The position numbers and the translations under genes were made by a program. A DNA stretch of 8,679 nucleotides. Source: Chloroflexota bacterium. GTDB lineage: Bacteria > Chloroflexota > Dehalococcoidia > Bin125. The DNA lies in the NCBI GenBank assembly GCA_027296805.1, contig JAPUIR010000235.1, positions 1-8,679 on the forward strand, in the 5' to 3' direction. The notes under the pieces were generated by a model that was not told where the DNA came from, did no database searches, and saw only the letters and a list, made by a program, of their open reading frames with translations. The stretch's first letter is position 1. The number at the start of each line of letters is the position of its first letter. This document shows positions 5,280 to 8,679 of the stretch, piece by piece.

Positions 5280-6772
5280 CCGCTGGACCTCCGCTCGGCG
5301 CGCGCGCGCACGAAGTTGATCAAGGTGCGAACGGGGGTGCCCGTCGCGCCCTTCACCAGAATCCCTTTTACCTTATCCGAGTCGTCGGTCCCCGCCATGT
5401 CGAGATGCGCCCAGGGTCTGTCGCCGACGAACATCGCGAGGAGCTTGGCCGCGGTTTGCGCGCCGGCCAGCCGGCCGCCGGTGTTCTTCACATCCGCGAC
5501 GTTGCTCTTGATCTGCTCCTCGTATTCCTCGTACATCGGAAGCTGCCAGAGCTTTTCGCCAGCCCGCGTGCCTGCCTCGATGACCTCTTGGGCCAGGTCG
5601 TCGTCGTTGGTCATGACGCCGGTGGCCACGTTCCCCAACGCGACGGCGCAGGCGCCGGTCAGCGTGGCTACGTCGATCAAGGGGGTGAGCCCGAGTTGGT
5701 CCGCATAGGCGAGGGCGTCGGCCAAGATCAGGCGGCCTTCCGCGTCAGTGTTGATTACCTCAATCGTCTTGCCGTTCATCGCCGTCAGGACATCGCCGGG
5801 CTTGATCGCGCTGCCGCCAGGCATGTTCTCGGTGGCGGGGGCGATGGCGGTGACGTTGACGGGGAGCTTGAGCCGGGCAACGGCGCCGATGGCGGCGATG
5901 ACCGCAGCCGCGCCGCTCATGTCTTGCTTCATTGCCTCCATATTCGCCGCGGGCTTGATGGAGATGCCGCCCGTGTCGAACGTGATGCCCTTGCCTACCA
6001 GGCCGATCGCGGGCTCTGAGCCGCCCCCTTGATAGCGCAAGACAATCAGCTTGGCGGGCTCATTGGAGCCCTTGGCGACACCGAGGAAGGAGCCCATGCC
6101 GATCTCGGCGATCTCCGCCTCCTCCAAGATCTCCACCTCCACCCCGCTGTCCTGCCCCCATTGCGCTGCGCGGGCGGCCAGCTCCGTGGGTGTGAGGATG
6201 TTGCTGGGCTCATTGGCCAGGTCGCGGCAGAAGTTGGCGGCCTCCGCGAGAATGACGCCGATCTCCATTCCGCGCTCCAAGGCTTCGGTGTCGGCACCGT
6301 GCAAGGTGGCGGCGTCGACGTCGTGCTGGTCGTCCGGAGGCGAGAGGTGGCGGTCGAAGCGGTAGAGGCCCAAGATCAGCCCTTCGGCGACGGCCTGCGC
6401 GGCGTCTGCTTCAGCCAGGGGCTCCTGCTGGACGGCGACGGCAAGCTCGCCCGAGCCGATGCTGCGCGCCCGGCGGGCGGCGCTCGCAGCGGTAGAGCGG
6501 AGCACATCGAGGCTGAACTTTTCCGGCGCTCCCAGTCCGGCCAGCACGATCCGCTTGGTTGGGATCTTGCCGAAGCTATGGACGACGATCATCTCGCCCT
6601 GCTTCCCTGTGAGCTCGCCATCGGCGGCCAGGCTGGTCAGCGCACCGTCCAAGGCCTGGTCGATCTCCTGCGGCACCCCGGCGGACAGGAAGTCGTCGGC
6701 CTTGGGCAGAAAGACGATCAGGCTGGCGCCGCTGGCGGCGCTGGCTGGCTCGCTGGAAGTCCGCAGGTCCAT
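5276..6772 (-). CDS. pepA: Leucyl aminopeptidase, M17 family (PepA-type)
   Basis: A two-metal cytosolic exopeptidase that removes N-terminal residues during peptide turnover; family enzymes form hexamers. The 498-aa length is normal. Residues 1 to about 165 are the variable N-terminal domain, and 170-498 the catalytic domain. All key residues are present by alignment with E. coli PepA: metal ligands Lys261, Asp266, Asp284, Asp343 and Glu345, and catalytic Lys273 and Arg347. They lie in VGKGITFDTGG, MKQDMSGAAAV and the M17 signature NTDAEGRL (341-348). WAHLDMAGT is at 454-462. The ATG at 6772 has GAGGA four bases upstream. The next gene overlaps its stop by four bases, so it heads a two-gene operon with the FTR-like gene. 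It is divergent from the PAP2 gene. The DNA-binding role of some PepA proteins cannot be judged here. Confidence 0.96.
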   Translation of the reverse strand: MDLRTSSEPASAASGASLIVFLPKADDFLSAGVPQEIDQALDGALTSLAADGELTGKQGEMIVVHSFGKIPTKRIVLAGLGAPEKFSLDVLRSTAASAARRARSIGSGELAVAVQQEPLAEADAAQAVAEGLILGLYRFDRHLSPPDDQHDVDAATLHGADTEALERGMEIGVILAEAANFCRDLANEPSNILTPTELAARAAQWGQDSGVEVEILEEAEIAEIGMGSFLGVAKGSNEPAKLIVLRYQGGGSEPAIGLVGKGITFDTGGISIKPAANMEAMKQDMSGAAAVIAAIGAVARLKLPVNVTAIAPATENMPGGSAIKPGDVLTAMNGKTIEVINTDAEGRLILADALAYADQLGLTPLIDVATLTGACAVALGNVATGVMTNDDDLAQEVIEAGTRAGEKLWQLPMYEEYEEQIKSNVADVKNTGGRLAGAQTAAKLLAMFVGDRPWAHLDMAGTDDSDKVKGILVKGATGTPVRTLINFVRARAERRSSG

Positions 6773-6817
6773 ATCGTCCTCGGGGCTGGAACGGTTCAGA
6801 TGCAGGAAACGTGGTGA

Positions 6818-7699
6818 ATGCTATCACTCGCTCCCGCGCGCGGCGGCCCGGCCTGGTCCCGGACCGCGGGCGAAGATACCGTGGCCGCGATGTCGATATT
6901 GGGGCTGCGATCGTCAGAGGAGTTGCGCGCGCGCGGGCTGCCACGCGGGCTGCGCGCGTTCGGCCGCGAAGCCGCGATCGCGGCCGCCACGGGGCTGATC
7001 TACTTCCTCGTTCGGGGGAGCGTGGTGGACCGCGTCGGAGAGGCGACGGATCGCGCCGTCGGACTGATGGACCTCGAACGCAGCCTGGGCCTGTTCTGGG
7101 AGCCGGCGATGCAGGGCTGGATCCTGTCGTCGCGGGCGCTCATCGACCTGGCCAACGCGGTCTACTTCTGGACGCACATGCCGGTGATCATCGTGGTGGC
7201 CGTGGCGCTGTACTGGCGTCGCCCGTCCGTCTACCGCCTGATCCGCAACGCATTCGTGGTCTCCGCGGCGATCGCGCTGCTGATGTATTTCCTGTTGCCG
7301 CTGGCACCGCCCCGCTTCTTTCCCGAGTTGGGCTTCGTGGACACGATGGCGTTGTACGCCAGCGCCAACTACCAGGCGCAAGAGGTGGGGTTGTTCGTCA
7401 ACCCCTTCGCGGCACTGCCCAGCCTGCACTTCGGCTGGGCGTTGCTGATCGGGATCGCGCTCTGGCTGGGGCGGCCGAGCGGCCGGCGCGGGGCGACGAT
7501 CGCGCTGGTGGCGGCGAGCGTGCTGGTGGCCGGGCAATTCCTGGCCGTGATCGTGACGGGCAACCACTACCTGCTCGATGTCGTCGCGGGGCTGGCGGTT
7601 GCCGGGGCGGGGATGGCCGTATCGTTGATGCTGCGACGCGTCGCATCGCGCCGCGGGCGGACACCCCGATCCAGCGCAAATGGAGGCGTCGAATGCTGA
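6818..7699 (+). CDS. PAP2-superfamily (Aur1/Ipt1-like) integral membrane protein
   Basis: A 293-aa polytopic protein. Hydrophobic segments lie near 52-66, 107-132, 144-163, 203-217, 226-247 and 252-272, giving about six helices. The PAP2 signatures are C2 ALPSLHFGWAL (PSLH at 201-204) and C3 TGNHYLLDVVAG (His250, Asp254), with PPRFFPELGFVDT at 164-176 in place of a classical KxxxxxxRP motif. This pattern fits the PAP2_3 branch, which includes inositol phosphorylceramide synthase-type phosphotransferases as well as lipid phosphatases; the substrate cannot be told. The start is uncertain: ATG 6818 has AGGA ten bases upstream, while ATG 6890 has none but would leave 117 bases for the divergent promoters shared with pepA and drop 24 residues that look unlike the family. 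It overlaps the YbjQ-family gene by seven bases, so the two form an operon. Confidence 0.88.
   Translation: MLSLAPARGGPAWSRTAGEDTVAAMSILGLRSSEELRARGLPRGLRAFGREAAIAAATGLIYFLVRGSVVDRVGEATDRAVGLMDLERSLGLFWEPAMQGWILSSRALIDLANAVYFWTHMPVIIVVAVALYWRRPSVYRLIRNAFVVSAAIALLMYFLLPLAPPRFFPELGFVDTMALYASANYQAQEVGLFVNPFAALPSLHFGWALLIGIALWLGRPSGRRGATIALVAASVLVAGQFLAVIVTGNHYLLDVVAGLAVAGAGMAVSLMLRRVASRRGRTPRSSANGGVEC
7682..7686 (+). promoter_or_regulatory. Ribosome-binding site GGAGG inside the end of the PAP2 gene
   Basis: GGAGG lies six bases ahead of the ATG at 7693 and within the last codons of the PAP2 gene. It selects 7693 over the ATG at 7699 for the YbjQ-family gene. Confidence 0.7.
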
Positions 7700-8007
7700 T
7701 GGTGACTTCGGACCTGATCCCTGGGCGGGAGATCGATTCCACACTCGGTCTCGTGGTGGGCAATGCTGTCCGAGCCCGGCACCTGGGGCGCGACGTGCTG
7801 GCCAGCCTGAAGAATCTCGTCGGCGGCGAGATCGGCGCCTATCAGCAACTACTCAGCGAAAGCCGCGCGCAGGCGCTCGAGCGCATGGAGAAGCAAGCGG
7901 AGGACATGGGCGCCGACGCGGTGGTGGCGGTGCGCATCTCCACCTCGTCGATCGCGAACGCGGCGTCGGAGGTGCTGGCCTACGGCACGGCCGTCAAGCT
8001 GCGCTAG
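7693..8007 (+). CDS. UPF0145/YbjQ family protein
   Basis: The 104-aa product matches the YbjQ/DUF74 family throughout: the opening strand VTSDLIPGREIDSTLGLVVGNAV, the hallmark NLVGGEIGAYQQLLSESRAQAL at about 41-62, the helix to MGADAVVAVRI at 72-82, and the C-terminal strand ASEVLAYGTAVKLR at 91-104. Members are small cytosolic proteins that form oligomeric rings in crystal structures; they carry a putative metal-binding label but no proven reaction. It has no cysteines and no signal peptide. It overlaps the PAP2 gene by seven bases and has its own GGAGG site. Coupling to a PAP2-type membrane enzyme is notable but proves no joint function. Confidence 0.93.
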   Translation: MLMVTSDLIPGREIDSTLGLVVGNAVRARHLGRDVLASLKNLVGGEIGAYQQLLSESRAQALERMEKQAEDMGADAVVAVRISTSSIANAASEVLAYGTAVKLR

Positions 8008-8010
8008 CCG

Positions 8011-8346
8011 TCAGTTCTTGTGGTGGTACTGCGCGAGCGGGCCGAGTGGGGCTTGGATCTCCACGCGCAGTTCGTGCATGTGAGCGGCCCAGTCGTTCCA
8101 GTCGCGCTGGGCGATCTGGGCCTCCGCGGATCCCATGACGCGCCGGATCGCTTGCTCGTCTTCCAGTTCGAACTCCATCTGGAACGTGCCGGGCAGTTCG
8201 CGGGGGTGCCGCACACGACGCGCGCCGGAGATGCCGGGTATGGCGAAGATGTGCGGCATATGGGTGTCGCGGTGCCAGGCCCCGAACTTCTCCATCACCT
8301 CGGGGTCGAGGCGGGCGCTGACGATGATGGCCGGTTTGCGGTTCAT
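8011..8346 (-). CDS. Small dimeric alpha/beta-barrel (ferredoxin-like fold) protein, function unknown
   Basis: A 111-aa soluble protein. An opening strand PAIIVSARLD, the WHRDTHMPHIFAIPGISGARRV segment at 24-45, the TFQMEFELEDEQAIRRVMGS segment at 54-73 and a His-rich C-terminus (HELRVEIQ, QYHHKN) follow the pattern of DUF4286/EthD-type dimeric alpha/beta-barrel proteins, in which a WYxxEHxP-like helix is followed by GFxxARR. Some such proteins are monooxygenases or catabolic accessory proteins, but no active site can be assigned. The ATG at 8346 is preferred because the frame remains open upstream only by running back into rpsO; no clear SD precedes it. It ends three bases from the convergent YbjQ gene and is divergent from rpsO, so it appears to be a single-gene unit. 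Confidence 0.82.
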   Translation of the reverse strand: MNRKPAIIVSARLDPEVMEKFGAWHRDTHMPHIFAIPGISGARRVRHPRELPGTFQMEFELEDEQAIRRVMGSAEAQIAQRDWNDWAAHMHELRVEIQAPLGPLAQYHHKN

Positions 8347-8452
8347 GGCTTGATTGTCGCAGGTGTACTGAGGATGAATCCAGCACGGTCGATGATCGCA
8401 GTGTGCGCCGGGGGCTATGGAGGCCTCAAACCCCTGTGTTACATTGCGGCGT

Positions 8453-8518
8453 GTTCCCGAGGCCGGGGCCCTGTTACGGTCCGCTTCGAGAACGACGAAC
8501 CCAGACGACATGTCGTTC
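8453..8518 (+). promoter_or_regulatory. Putative structured rpsO leader with two competing hairpins
   Basis: Hairpin A pairs GTTCCCGAGG (8453-8462) with CTTCGAGAAC (8484-8493), ten positions with one C-A mismatch. It has an inner helix CGGGGCC/GGTCCG and a seven-base loop. Within it, a G-U next to a G-C (8461-8485, 8462-8484) resembles the G-U/G-C pair that S15 recognises in 16S rRNA. Hairpin B pairs GAACGAC (8490-8496) with GTCGTTC (8512-8518) and shares GAAC with hairpin A, so the two cannot coexist. A local palindrome ACGACATGTCGT (8505-8516) is a third option. The structure ends 20 bases before the ATG, which lacks a clear SD. S15 autoregulates rpsO through different leader structures in several phyla; extension to this leader is inference. 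Confidence 0.45.
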
Positions 8519-8538
8519 GGAAGCTCCGCAGAGTATTC

Positions 8539-8679
8539 ATGCTGACAAAAGCCCATAAGGCCGATATCGCCCAGGAGTACCGCGTCCACGAAACGGACAC
8601 CGGCTCCCCGGAGGTCCAGGTCGCGGCGCTCACGGAGCGAATCTCTCAGCTGACGGACCACTTGCGGGCGAATCGACAC
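8539..8679 (+). CDS. rpsO: 30S ribosomal protein S15, 3' end truncated by the window
   Basis: The first 47 codons match S15 closely: MLTKAHKADIAQEYRVHETD, then the diagnostic DTGSPEVQVAALTERISQLTDHL at 20-42, which in the family forms helix 1 and the loop contacting the 16S rRNA three-way junction. S15 is a primary binder in 30S platform assembly. The reading frame is open to the window edge, so about half of the usual 89 residues are present. ATG at 8539 fits the family N-terminus; no strong SD precedes it (nearest purine run GGAAG is about 15 bases away), consistent with control of initiation by RNA structure. pnp often follows rpsO in bacteria, but that lies outside the window. Confidence 0.95.
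   Translation, partial: MLTKAHKADIAQEYRVHETDTGSPEVQVAALTERISQLTDHLRANRH

Noticed and set aside
6811..7692. In-frame upstream extension of the YbjQ-family gene to 398 residues
   Set aside because: This overlaps the whole PAP2 gene in another frame and is Arg/Gly-rich without hydrophobic segments, typical of a shadow. GGAGG at 7682 supports a start at 7693.
8347..8679. N-terminal extension of the minus-strand barrel gene to 222 residues
   Set aside because: It would run antisense through the rpsO leader and rpsO itself and has no barrel-family sequence. The domain begins at 8346.

Overview
The window is a compact stretch of high-GC bacterial housekeeping DNA. It runs from a chromosomal replication-initiation neighbourhood (obg, a likely oriC, dnaA) through coenzyme A biosynthesis (coaX, coaBC), a leucyl aminopeptidase coupled to a small iron-sulfur/thiol protein, a membrane PAP2 protein with a YbjQ-family partner, and a small dimeric-barrel protein, to the start of rpsO. 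High GC, short intergenic gaps and a six-cysteine ferredoxin:thioredoxin reductase-like protein in a non-phototrophic setting would suit a Chloroflexota-like lineage. That placement is an inference from impression and no marker here proves it. I see no mobile elements, CRISPR arrays, tRNA or rRNA genes, and no obvious island of foreign DNA.

Layout. Positions 1-833 (minus): obg, 3' end cut by the window edge. Positions 834-1160: no convincing large gene, but four DnaA-box-like 9-mers, one of them a perfect TTATCCACA; three lie in tandem directly behind the dnaA stop codon. This is the best oriC candidate. It also holds the obg leader, including a 9-codon reading frame that overlaps the obg start. 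Positions 1161-2540 (minus): dnaA. Positions 2541-2917: divergent intergenic region with a strong GC-rich hairpin ahead of coaX. Positions 2918-4924 (plus): coaX and coaBC, an evident two-gene operon covering the first, second and third committed CoA steps (pantothenate kinase, PPC synthetase, PPC decarboxylase). Positions 4947-6772 (minus): pepA followed by the FTR-like gene with an ATGA overlap, convergent to coaBC. Positions 6818-8007 (plus): PAP2-family membrane protein and UPF0145/YbjQ protein, overlapping by 7 bases. Positions 8011-8346 (minus): a 111-aa dimeric alpha/beta-barrel-like protein. Positions 8539-8679 (plus): 5' part of rpsO, preceded by a leader that can form two mutually exclusive hairpins.

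The best leads are small-scale ones: a divergent FTR-like active site (CFC instead of CHC, altered spacing), a CoaBC whose decarboxylase half carries Asp and Ser where the usual Asn and Cys sit, a possible translationally coupled leader peptide for obg, the oriC candidate, and a possible S15-responsive rpsO leader. I did not find a convincing new multi-gene system.
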